A stretch of 46,431 bases of DNA from JACKBJ01 sp964549495 (lineage in GTDB: Bacteria > Chloroflexota > Anaerolineae > Epilineales > Epilineaceae). The stretch's first letter is position 1, and each line of letters starts with the position of its first letter. Under the pieces are notes generated by a model that was not told where the DNA came from, did no database searches, and was given only the letters and a program-made list of their open reading frames with translations. Position numbers and translations under genes: made by a program. Positions 17,670-25,241 of the stretch are shown in pieces. The DNA lies in NCBI GenBank assembly GCA_964549495.1, contig CAZJWJ010000034.1, forward strand, positions 1 through 46,431, written 5' to 3'.

Positions 17670-18497
17670 ATGAACACGCGAAACATGCTGCTCGCCGCGG
17701 CCCTGGCGCTACTGGCTGTGGGGCTGCTGATGACGATCTCCGAGCTCTTCTCCGAAGCGCCGAGCCAGCCGCGGGTGGCCGTGGCGGTGGCGGCGCAGGC
17801 CATCGAGCCCTATACCATCTTGACCCAGGAGATGGTGCGCGCCGACGGCCAGCTCACGGTCTCGGATGCCAGCGCGCAGGGCGCCTGGCCGGCCGAGGCG
17901 GTGCTGGGCAAGATGAGCACCGCCCGCATCCGGCCGGGCACGCGCCTGACCGGGGTCAACCTCAAGCCCATCGAGGAGGTGCGCTTCGTCGAGGACCTGG
18001 GGCTGGAGGTGGTCAGCTTCGCCGCCGGCGTCGATCGCCTGGTGGGCGGCAAGCTCCGGCCGGGCCACCTGATCAACCTCTACGGCATCGGCCGGGATCC
18101 GATCAGCAGCGAGACCTTCACGGAATTGGTCGACGCCCGACTTTGGGTGGTCGGCGTGACCGCCTCGGGTCAGCCGGTGGATCTGGCGACGCCCAGGCCC
18201 AACGTGGTCGACGGGACCTACGACGAGCTTCGATCCGGGCGAGAACGAAGCGGCACGATGATCACCATCGCCGTCGAGCCGGAGCGCGCTTTCCACATCA
18301 TCGATGCCCTGGGCGCCAAGGACCTGAGCGCCTGGGTGACCCTGGCCGCGTCGCATACCGCCGAACTGCCGGCCACCGCGACCCCCGAGCCGCTGGCCGT
18401 CGCACCGACCATCGACGTCTGGGCCACGATCCAGTACCGATCGACCGCGACCGTCGTGGTGCCGGATGGTGGATATGGGGGGATGGCGGGGCGCTGA
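17670..18497 (+). CDS. CpaB/RcpC-like SAF-domain protein
   Basis: Inner-membrane-anchored protein of 275 residues resembling CpaB, the SAF-domain component of Flp (tight adherence) pilus assembly. One N-terminal membrane segment (MLLAAALALLAVGLLMTI) is followed by an extracytoplasmic SAF region: VAVAAQAIEPYTILTQEMV, then VLGKMSTARIRPGTRLTGVNL. A second beta-rich domain follows, containing VDRLVGGKLRPGHLINLYG, as in CpaB. ATG 17670 has GGGGAGGGA 8 nt upstream; the frame is open another 44 codons but without a ribosome site. No other pilus genes (CpaA, CpaC, TadA-C, Flp) are near, and a strong hairpin follows. It may serve a pilus encoded elsewhere. Confidence 0.82.
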   Translation: MNTRNMLLAAALALLAVGLLMTISELFSEAPSQPRVAVAVAAQAIEPYTILTQEMVRADGQLTVSDASAQGAWPAEAVLGKMSTARIRPGTRLTGVNLKPIEEVRFVEDLGLEVVSFAAGVDRLVGGKLRPGHLINLYGIGRDPISSETFTELVDARLWVVGVTASGQPVDLATPRPNVVDGTYDELRSGRERSGTMITIAVEPERAFHIIDALGAKDLSAWVTLAASHTAELPATATPEPLAVAPTIDVWATIQYRSTATVVVPDGGYGGMAGR

Positions 18498-18551
18498 GGA
18501 CTCGACAGGCAACAAGAACCCGAACCGGGAAGTTGAGCCGGCGATAGAGCA

Positions 18552-18584
18552 CGGCGGTCGAGATCAAGAGGATCTCGACCGCCG
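18552..18584 (+). terminator. Strong hairpin after the SAF-domain gene
   Basis: A perfect 13-bp stem GGCGGTCGAGATC / GATCTCGACCGCC with an AAGAG loop, extendable by one C-G pair, lies 56 nt after the stop. The downstream sequence GCCCGTCTCT has few Ts, so it may be a GC-type terminator or a 3' stabiliser. Confidence 0.6.
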
Positions 18585-18785
18585 CCCGTCTCTGCGATCG
18601 CTGATCGTCATGCCTCGCGCCTTCTTGAATGGTGGCGTCTCGATGGGCAGAATCCGAGTCCCTGCGCACTCGAGACACGAGGGTGTATCATCGATGGTAG
18701 CGACGACAGGGCTGGTTTTTCCGACGAGACAACAGAGACACTGTCCCGCTCTGGCTCGTCGCATCGGCGAGATGAGGAGTCTGGA

Positions 18786-19643
18786 TTGCCCGCACTCGAC
18801 AGCTCGGATCTTGGGGGGGCGCTCGGTGCGCTTCGGCGCCTGCGACGGAGGATCGGCCGGAGTTGGCAGTTGGTCCGGGGCATCGACGCCGAGGACGCCG
18901 TTTTGGTGTATCAGATGGGGAAGGTGGCCTCGACCAGCGTGTTCCACAGCCTGCTGGACCTGCCGGGCTGCCGCGCCTATCACGTGCATCGGATGAATCC
19001 GGAGACCATCGCCCGGCTGCGGGCCGCTTATCTGGAGCGGGGGATGTCCCCCTTGGACGAGCGAATGGGCTTGGCGCTGTATCGGAGGATCGCCGAGCCG
19101 CGACGGCCGGCGCGCGTGATCAGCCTAGTTCGCGAGCCCATCGGTCGCAACATCTCGGCCTTCTTCCAAGGATTGGATGGCTATGCCGGCGTCGCGGACG
19201 CCCACCTCCACCTCTCCACCGATGCCTTGGTCGAATGCTTCCTCGATCGCTACCTGCACGACTTGCCCTTGGAGTGGTTCGAGGTCGAGCTCGGCGCCAC
19301 GCTCGGGATCGATGTCTATGCGCATGACTTCCCGAAAGACCGAGGCTGGTTGGAGATCCGCGAGCCACCCTACCGGCTGCTGCTGATGCACCATGATCTG
19401 ACCGACGAGATCAAGGAAGCGCGGATCGCCGAGCTCATCGGCCGGCCGGACTATCGTCTCCGGCGGGTCAACGAGGCTTCGACCAAGGGCTACGCCGAGG
19501 CCTACCGGGCCTTTCGCGATCGGATTCGGGTCCCGGCCGACCATGCCGACCGGATGCTAGGCTCGCGCTACGCAAAGCATTTCTTCGATGCCGAGCAGTT
19601 GGCGGCCACTCGCGCTCGATGGACTGGGCTTCCACAGGCATGA
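18786..19643 (+). CDS. Capsular polysaccharide synthesis / sulfotransferase-like protein
   Basis: Protein of 285 residues. The N-terminal AVLVYQMGKVASTSVFHSLL resembles the 5'-phosphosulfate loop of PAPS sulfotransferases and the putative capsular polysaccharide synthesis family. A second motif, ISLVREPIGRNISAFFQ, is typical of the 3'-phosphate site. HHDLTDE and YRLRRVNEAS are in the C-terminal half. Start is TTG 18786 with AGGAG 6 nt upstream. It is followed by two methyltransferase genes on the same strand. It may sulfate or otherwise modify a surface glycan. Family membership is recalled, not searched. Confidence 0.75.
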   Translation: MPALDSSDLGGALGALRRLRRRIGRSWQLVRGIDAEDAVLVYQMGKVASTSVFHSLLDLPGCRAYHVHRMNPETIARLRAAYLERGMSPLDERMGLALYRRIAEPRRPARVISLVREPIGRNISAFFQGLDGYAGVADAHLHLSTDALVECFLDRYLHDLPLEWFEVELGATLGIDVYAHDFPKDRGWLEIREPPYRLLLMHHDLTDEIKEARIAELIGRPDYRLRRVNEASTKGYAEAYRAFRDRIRVPADHADRMLGSRYAKHFFDAEQLAATRARWTGLPQA

Positions 19644-19646
19644 AGA

Positions 19647-19674
19647 GCTCGCTCCCCGCGGCCAGCGGGAGGTG
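19647..19674 (+). repeat. 28-bp direct repeat, copy 1
   Basis: Identical to 19708-19735; it begins GCTCGCTCCCCGC and ends GCGGGAGGTG. It starts 3 nt after the sulfotransferase-like stop codon. The unit can fold (CCCGC/GCGGG stem), so it may be a transcript-end hairpin. Confidence 0.85.
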
Positions 19675-19707
19675 TTCGAGCAAGGCGACGCGGCGGCGGT
19701 GGTCGCG

Positions 19708-19735
19708 GCTCGCTCCCCGCGGCCAGCGGGAGGTG
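19708..19735 (+). repeat. 28-bp direct repeat, copy 2
   Basis: Exact second copy, 61 bp downstream of the first, with an unrelated 33-bp spacer. It lies just upstream of the promoter-like sites of the next methyltransferase. No third copy was noticed in the window. Confidence 0.85.
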
Positions 19736-19754
19736 CCGCTGACCTGCCGGAGCG

Positions 19755-19783
19755 TTGCAGACCCTCGCGCCGGCCACTATGAT
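19755..19783 (+). promoter_or_regulatory. Promoter TTGCAG-N17-TATGAT, leaderless type
   Basis: The -35 TTGCAG (19755-19760) and -10 TATGAT (19778-19783) are separated by 17 nt. Transcription should begin at about 19790, and ATG 19792 follows at once, with no room for a Shine-Dalgarno. Confidence 0.6.
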
Positions 19784-19791
19784 CTTCCGCC

Positions 19792-20523
19792 ATGCGCGCG
19801 GTCCAGGACTGGCAGCCCAGCAAGTACATCCGGCGGAAGGATGGCAGCCTTCGGGCCAACCCAGATTACGTCCTTCCCGGTTCGCGCTTCTTCTGCCAGC
19901 GCGCGATCGAGGCGCTCGAGCCGCAGATCCGCGAGCATGCGAGCGGTCGCCTCTTGGACTGCGGATGCGGTGACGTTCCCTACTTCATGCTCTATCGAGA
20001 TGCCTGCAGCGAGGTGACCTGTATCGATTGGGAGGCCTCGTCCCACGGAGCGAGGCACGTGGATCGCGCCGTCGACCTGAGCGGGCGTTTGCCCTTCGGT
20101 GCGGAGCGTTTCGACAGCGTGCTCTTGGCCGACGTCCTCGAGCACCTCCCGCGTCCCGAGGACTTGTTGGCGGAGCTTCGGCGCGTCCTCGTGCCCGGAG
20201 GCAAGCTGATCGGCAGCGCGCCCTTCTTGTACTGGCTGCACGAGCTGCCCCATGATCATCATCGCTACACGCGCTACGGCATCGAGTCCAGACTGGCGGA
20301 TGCGGGCCTGGATCTGCTCCACCTCCGCGCCTATGGCGGCTATCCCGATGTGCTGATCGACCTGATCTGCAAGCAGCTGCTGCGCCGGAAGTGGATGGCA
20401 ACGGCGGTGATGCCCGCGCTCGAGACCCTCGCGCGCATCGCACCCTACCGTCGATGGAGCCGCGAGAGCGCGGCTGCCTTCCCGTTGGGCTACGTCTTCG
20501 TGGCCCTGCGCCCGAGTTCATGA
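19792..20523 (+). CDS. Class I SAM-dependent methyltransferase
   Basis: Methyltransferase of 243 residues with the SAM-binding motif RLLDCGCGDVPYF (about residue 53), acidic CIDWEAS ending strand 2, DSVLLADVLEHLPRPEDLL (motif IV region) and LRRVLVPGGKLIGSAPF. The His-rich LPHDHHRYTRYG, often found in relatives of glycan clusters, is present. ATG 19792 follows a promoter-like pair by 8 nt. The stop overlaps the next methyltransferase start as ATGA. A role in methylating a glycan or lipid-linked sugar is inferred from location. Confidence 0.87.
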   Translation: MRAVQDWQPSKYIRRKDGSLRANPDYVLPGSRFFCQRAIEALEPQIREHASGRLLDCGCGDVPYFMLYRDACSEVTCIDWEASSHGARHVDRAVDLSGRLPFGAERFDSVLLADVLEHLPRPEDLLAELRRVLVPGGKLIGSAPFLYWLHELPHDHHRYTRYGIESRLADAGLDLLHLRAYGGYPDVLIDLICKQLLRRKWMATAVMPALETLARIAPYRRWSRESAAAFPLGYVFVALRPSS

Positions 20524-21332
20524 GCCGCCTGCCGCGCGCAGCGGCCGTCCGGTGCTGGAGCGACCTGCCGGCACGGCCCGACCCGACCGCGCTCGGGCAG
20601 CGGATCAGGCGTGGGCGAACGAGGTTGCGGATGCAACTCTTCGATCGGGCGGGCCTGGCCGTCATCGAAGACGTCAAGCGGGAGCGACTGACCTATCTCG
20701 ACCGCGAAGCCCTGCTGGATCTCTACCTCGCCGTTCGCAGCGTCGAGGACCGATCCATGGTCGGGATGATCATCGAAGCGGGCTGCGCCCTGGGTGGCTC
20801 GAGCCTGGTGATGGCGACGGCCAAGGCTGCAGACCGTCGAATGCAGGTCTATGACACCTTCGAGACCATCCCGCCGCCGGGCCCTGCCGACGGCGCCGAC
20901 GTCGTGGCTCGCTTCGAGGCCATCGCGACCGGGCAGGCGGAAGGCATCGGGGGTGATCCCTACTATGGCTACCAAGGAGACTTGCTGCCACGGGTCACGG
21001 AGAGCTTCGACGCTTTCGGATTGGACGCTGCAGCGAATTCCATCGAACTGAGGAAGGGACTGTTCGAAGATCGGCTACATCCTGACGGACCGGTTGTGCT
21101 GGCGCACATCGACTGCGACTGGTACGACTCGGTGAAGGTCTGTATCGATCGCATCCTACCGCACTTGGTCCCGGGCGGGCGCTTGATCTTCGACGACTTC
21201 GACCACTGGTCGGGAAGTCGGCGTGCCGTGGAAGATTGCTTCCGGGATCGCGATGGATTCCACTTCGAGCGCCGAAGCAGGCTTCACGTAATCCGCGATC
21301 TGGCCGAGGATGGCTCGAGCAGCGAGCGATAG
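20520..21332 (+). CDS. TylF/macrocin-type O-methyltransferase
   Basis: Methyltransferase of 270 residues of the TylF/MycF-like, metal-dependent O-methyltransferase type, which methylates sugar hydroxyls. Supporting motifs are IIEAGCALGGSSLVMA (SAM loop), RMQVYDTFETIPPPG, ELRKGLFED, and the metal-site region LAHIDCDWYDSVKVCI ... LVPGGRLIFDDFDHW. ATG 20520 gives an ATGA overlap with the preceding methyltransferase. Its last 49 nt overlap the 3' end of the opposite-strand glycosyltransferase, so there is no space for a terminator. Methylation of a deoxysugar in the surface glycan is likely but unproven. Confidence 0.85.
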   Translation: MSRLPRAAAVRCWSDLPARPDPTALGQRIRRGRTRLRMQLFDRAGLAVIEDVKRERLTYLDREALLDLYLAVRSVEDRSMVGMIIEAGCALGGSSLVMATAKAADRRMQVYDTFETIPPPGPADGADVVARFEAIATGQAEGIGGDPYYGYQGDLLPRVTESFDAFGLDAAANSIELRKGLFEDRLHPDGPVVLAHIDCDWYDSVKVCIDRILPHLVPGGRLIFDDFDHWSGSRRAVEDCFRDRDGFHFERRSRLHVIRDLAEDGSSSER

Positions 21333-22477
21333 AGCTGCAGTTGGCGATCGACGACCGCATCCAGTGCGTAGTCCCCAGCGACCAACTCGCGTGCGTGCCG
21401 CCCCAGGCTCCGCGCAAGCTCCGGATCTTCGGCGAGCCGGAGCAGGGCCATGGCAAAGGGCTTGGCCCGCAAGGTCTCGGCGTCGAAGCGCCAGATCGGT
21501 GGCTCCGGGAGGAGGCCGGCATGCTCGAGCAGCTCGCGATTCGCGCCGAGGTTGGAGGCCACGATGGGAAGCCCCATGGCCATGGCCTCCAGCAGCGCGA
21601 TCGGCAGGCCCTCGCCCGATAGGGGGGTGAAGAGCAAGGCATCGCTTGCGGCCAACCAGGCCGGAACGTCGGACTGCCGGCCGACGAAGCGAATTCGATC
21701 GTCGAGACCGAGCCCCAGCGCCTGGTCGTGAAGTTCGGATCGGTCCGGACCATCGCCAATGACGAGAAAGCGGATTCCGGAATGCGACTGCGCGGCCAGA
21801 GCCGCCGCCCGGAGCCACACATCCAAGCCCTTGCGTGCGACCAGGCGTCCGACATAGCAGACGTAGAAGGCCTCGCGCTCCAGACCGAGCGTATCGCGCT
21901 GCGTCGCTTTGTCAAATCGATCGGGATCGAAGCGCGACGTATCGACCGGATTCGGTACCGTGACGATTCGCCCCGGCGGTACGCCGATGTAGTCCTTCAG
22001 ATGCTTGCCGGTCGCCTCGGAGATCGCGATGACCCGATCGAAGAGACCTCGGGCCGCGATGCGCTCGGTCCACAGCGCGCGCGTCGATAGGTCTCGATAG
22101 GTGTCGTGCTTGGTGGTCAGACAGCGTGCACCCACCGATCGGCCGAGCAGCGCCGACCAGCGATCCGCCGGCGACAGGTGACCGTGGACGATCTGGGGTT
22201 TCCAGGCTCGGAACCAAGCTCGGGCACGCCGCCACTCCCCGAAATCGAGGGCGGATCGGATGTGGAAGTCGACGATGGGAATGCCTGCGGCTTCGATGGG
22301 CTCGCGCATGGGCTCGGGCCGGCCCGCCATCCGGTCTGGTCCGCCGACCAGATCCACCACCGCAACCTGGTGCCCGCGATCGGCAAAGGCCTTGGCATGG
22401 GTTAGTACCAGCTGTTGAGAACCGCCGACGAACAGGTTGTTCGTGGCGATCGCGATGCGCAGACGGACCTGCACCAT
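21284..22477 (-). CDS. GT4-type glycosyltransferase
   Basis: GT-B glycosyltransferase of 397 residues. RIAIATNNLFVGGSQQLVL is the N-terminal acceptor loop. KPQIVHGHLSPADRW, LTTKHD and VIAISEATGKHLKDYIG follow. YVCYVGRLVARKGLDVWL begins the donor domain, with E-x7-E in SGEGLPIALLEAMAMG. ATG 22477 overlaps the pyruvyltransferase stop by one base (TGATG), indicating coupling. An upstream extension of the frame is shadow sequence of the preceding gene. It is last in the minus-strand operon, and its 3' end overlaps the opposing methyltransferase by 49 nt. Confidence 0.9.
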   Translation of the reverse strand: MVQVRLRIAIATNNLFVGGSQQLVLTHAKAFADRGHQVAVVDLVGGPDRMAGRPEPMREPIEAAGIPIVDFHIRSALDFGEWRRARAWFRAWKPQIVHGHLSPADRWSALLGRSVGARCLTTKHDTYRDLSTRALWTERIAARGLFDRVIAISEATGKHLKDYIGVPPGRIVTVPNPVDTSRFDPDRFDKATQRDTLGLEREAFYVCYVGRLVARKGLDVWLRAAALAAQSHSGIRFLVIGDGPDRSELHDQALGLGLDDRIRFVGRQSDVPAWLAASDALLFTPLSGEGLPIALLEAMAMGLPIVASNLGANRELLEHAGLLPEPPIWRFDAETLRAKPFAMALLRLAEDPELARSLGRHARELVAGDYALDAVVDRQLQLYRSLLEPSSARSRIT

Positions 22478-23739
22478 CACATCGACTCCGCTTCGATCAA
22501 GCCGCGCACCAGCTCTGCAGTGCTGAGTGAACGGCTTCGAAGCATCGGTATCCGCTCCGCCATATGCTTGCGCAGCTTCGAAGCTTCGTCGAGAGCCCGT
22601 TCCGCGGCCGCCAGCAGCGATGCCGCGTCGATGGTCTCGATGTCCAGCGGCCAGTCCGCGAGTTCCAGGAGCTCGAAGTAGCCCTCGACCTTTGGCTCGT
22701 AGGCGATCGGCACCGTCGGGACGCCGGCCATGGTCGCGAAGATGCAGGAATGCATGCGGGTGCCGATCCACAGATCGTGGGCTGCGATCCGGGCGCGCAA
22801 GGTGGTCAGCGAAAGCGGCCGCTCGCTGATGCGCCAGGACTCGGGGGGACATTGCTGCAAGCGGGCCGCCACATCACGAGCCGCCGCAAGGTCATCGCGG
22901 CTGGTCCCCGAGACGTCCAGTTGCGCCTCGGCGGGTGCGACCGTCGTCGATAGGAAGTGCGTGCGCGCGCCATGACGAATCCAGAGCTGGTCCAGCGCAT
23001 CGGCGAGGGCCTGGACATAGGCTTCGTAGCTGCCTTGTTCGAACTTGTGCCAATGCAGTACCGAAACGCCGACCAGTGGCCCGGGACCTGCCGGCTGCCA
23101 ATCGCGATCGGTGTCGGGTTCGACCGGCGGCAAGGCCAAGGCGGCATCGGCGGTAACCTCGCAATGGCGCATCGTTACGCCAGCCTGCTCGAGGATGCGA
23201 GCCGATACCTCGTCGCGCAAGGTCACCAGCGAGAGTCTGGAGAAGACCGGGCGGATGAGTCGAACCAACCGGCCATGCGGGTCGAGCGGGCCGATGCTCT
23301 GGGCGTAGAGCGCCACGGGCTTGCCCAGCAGGATCGCGAGCGCCATCTGCCACAAGCGCAGCCACGACAGACGATATCCATCCCGAAGATAGGCGCCGCC
23401 GACGCCGAGCACGAGGTCGGCTTCCCAGTATCCGCGCATCAGCTGCCGTTCTTCCGGATTCAACAGGGCGTCGAGCGAAAGGGACCATCGTCGTCCCAGC
23501 GTCCATAGGAGGCTCCGGACGAGCCAACCCGCCACGGCATGGCGCGAGGCCAGCCCGCGTGGCGTCCATCGAATCGCTGGAAGCTCATGAACACGGCAGG
23601 CAATCTCCGGATAGGACGATGTGAGCTGGTACTCCGCATTCCCGATGCTCTCGTCGAGCGCATGGCGCATGCCCTCCAGGATGGCGGCATCGCCAAGGTT
23701 GTAGGAGTTGTAGTTGTCGCTGAGCAGGATCCGCGTCAC
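22477..23739 (-). CDS. Polysaccharide pyruvyl transferase family protein (CsaB/WcaK-like)
   Basis: Probable ketal-pyruvyltransferase of 420 residues that would move pyruvate from phosphoenolpyruvate to a glycan sugar. Typical features: RILLSDNYNSYNLGDAAIL at the N-terminus, DLVLGVGGAYLRDGY, GKPVALYAQSIGPL, VTLRDEVSARIL, VSVLHWHKFE, and the C-terminal WIGTRMHSCIFATMAGVPTV with its conserved RxHS. GTG 23739 is preferred because GGAGG is 6 nt upstream and the protein then starts right at the conserved strand. In-frame ATG 23757 is possible. CsaB-type pyruvylation makes wall glycans able to bind SLH-domain proteins in other bacteria; whether that applies here is unknown. Confidence 0.87.
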   Translation of the reverse strand: MTRILLSDNYNSYNLGDAAILEGMRHALDESIGNAEYQLTSSYPEIACRVHELPAIRWTPRGLASRHAVAGWLVRSLLWTLGRRWSLSLDALLNPEERQLMRGYWEADLVLGVGGAYLRDGYRLSWLRLWQMALAILLGKPVALYAQSIGPLDPHGRLVRLIRPVFSRLSLVTLRDEVSARILEQAGVTMRHCEVTADAALALPPVEPDTDRDWQPAGPGPLVGVSVLHWHKFEQGSYEAYVQALADALDQLWIRHGARTHFLSTTVAPAEAQLDVSGTSRDDLAAARDVAARLQQCPPESWRISERPLSLTTLRARIAAHDLWIGTRMHSCIFATMAGVPTVPIAYEPKVEGYFELLELADWPLDIETIDAASLLAAAERALDEASKLRKHMAERIPMLRSRSLSTAELVRGLIEAESM

Positions 23740-23740
23740 A

Positions 23741-25240
23741 TCATTCCTCCTCGGCAACCCACGGACCGTCGGGCCGGGACACCAAGCCGGTCAGGGTGCG
23801 AATCTCGGCCGGCAGGCCTGGACGGGCGATCAGGAGAAAGATCAGGTAGCTGGCGGCAAAGGCCGTGAGTTGGATCACCAGGCCCGGCAGCGTCGTCGCG
23901 ATCGGAACCCGCCACCAGAAGAGAAGGGCAGCGAGGCCCGCGGCCAATCCCGGAGCGATGAGGTCCCGCAAGAAGGACAAGGAGCCCAGTTCGAGTCGCA
24001 GGTAGAACAGCCGGGCGGGGACCGCCCACAGAAAGGCGACCAAGACGTTGACCCAGGCTGCGCCCCAGCCGCCATAGCGAGAGATCAAGGGGATGCCGAG
24101 CAGAAGCGTCAGAATGGCGCTGACAGAAGAGATTATCAGAACCGGAAGGGTGCGACCTCGACTGAGCGGCAGCAAGTGCCAGTTGTTGCCAGTGCTCACG
24201 CGGAGGGTGAAAGCCAACGCGAAGACCTGCATGAGCCCGATGCTGTCGACCCAGGTCTCCGACAACACGAGGCGGACCAGCGGATCGGCGAAGAGGGCCA
24301 TGCCGATGCCGGCCGGCAAGGTGATCAGAGCGATGTATCGGTTCGATCGCACGAAACCGCGTGCGCGTCGGTCCGCGGCTTCGGCCAGCACCAAGGCCGG
24401 AAAGAGCACGCCGCTGGTGATCCCGACCAGGCGGGTGAGGTAGAAGGGCCAAGCGAATCCGCGGCGATAGATCGCCAGGCTCGCGTCGTCGAAGAAGTAG
24501 CGGACCATCAGGTCGTCGGCTTCGAAGGCGATGTAGCCGGCCAATCCACTGACCATCAAGGGCAGGCTGAAGGCCAAGACCTCGCGTGCATGCTCGCCTT
24601 CGATGGCCGGCCGAGGCCGATAGGGTGCGATCCACCAGATGCATAGGTGCTCGACCACGAAGCCGGCCATCGCGCCCCACAACAAGGCCTCGGCTCCGAG
24701 TTCGCTACCGAAGAATAGGAGGGCCGTGGCGAGGATCGAAGCGGTCGTACCCAAGGCGCGGGGCAGCTTGGGAAGACCGAAGCGCAGCTCACGATCCCAG
24801 GCTGCTTCGGGCAGCGCCAGGCTGCTGGTATACAAGGTCAGCCCCATGACGCGAATCCAGAGCGTCAACTCGGGATTTCCCAGCCAGGATGCGGCGACGG
24901 GAGCCAGTACCACGAGGACGAGGTAGATCAGGCTGGTCAGGGAGAGGCTCAGGCCGAGCGCGCTGCGCATCACCTCGCGCCACCGTTCTCCGGCGCGGAT
25001 CACCGCCTGGCGCGTGCCGAGTTGAGAGAATCGGGCGGATACACCGGTGATGATCTGGGCCGAGTCGAGGAGGCCGTATTGGCTGGGAAGGAACCAGTTG
25101 GCGAAGACGATGTCACGAAGCATGGCCAGGCTGTTGAGCCCGAATGTGGTCAAGACCTGCACCAAGCCACCGCGCAGAGTTCGAGAGGACAGCGATTCGG
25201 AGGATCGCTTCGCCTCGTCTCGACCCTCGGGCTCTGCCAT
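23741..25240 (-). CDS. Oligosaccharide flippase (Wzx/MATE-like)
   Basis: Polytopic membrane protein of 499 residues with roughly 12-14 hydrophobic helices, of the polysaccharide biosynthesis/flippase type. It would flip lipid-linked oligosaccharides to the outer face. Typical features are the N-terminal GGLVQVLTTFGLNSLAMLRD, followed by FLPSQYGLLD, and the central LVGITSGVLFPALVLAEA. ATG 25240 was chosen because it lies 1 nt after the preceding glycosyltransferase stop and begins a short charged leader before helix 1. The pyruvyltransferase gene follows directly. No Wzy-type polymerase is present in the window, so it may be a single-unit export system or the polymerase may lie elsewhere. Confidence 0.9.
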   Translation of the reverse strand: MAEPEGRDEAKRSSESLSSRTLRGGLVQVLTTFGLNSLAMLRDIVFANWFLPSQYGLLDSAQIITGVSARFSQLGTRQAVIRAGERWREVMRSALGLSLSLTSLIYLVLVVLAPVAASWLGNPELTLWIRVMGLTLYTSSLALPEAAWDRELRFGLPKLPRALGTTASILATALLFFGSELGAEALLWGAMAGFVVEHLCIWWIAPYRPRPAIEGEHAREVLAFSLPLMVSGLAGYIAFEADDLMVRYFFDDASLAIYRRGFAWPFYLTRLVGITSGVLFPALVLAEAADRRARGFVRSNRYIALITLPAGIGMALFADPLVRLVLSETWVDSIGLMQVFALAFTLRVSTGNNWHLLPLSRGRTLPVLIISSVSAILTLLLGIPLISRYGGWGAAWVNVLVAFLWAVPARLFYLRLELGSLSFLRDLIAPGLAAGLAALLFWWRVPIATTLPGLVIQLTAFAASYLIFLLIARPGLPAEIRTLTGLVSRPDGPWVAEEE

Positions 25241-25241
25241 C

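Noticed and set aside
17314..17803. Short frames on both strands before the SAF gene
   Set aside because: No ribosome site, no recognisable protein, and they overlap a motif cluster and the true gene start.
19557..19859. Minus-strand frame reading HLPLAAGSE twice
   Set aside because: The peptide repeat is just the translation of the 28-bp DNA repeat; no start site or domain.
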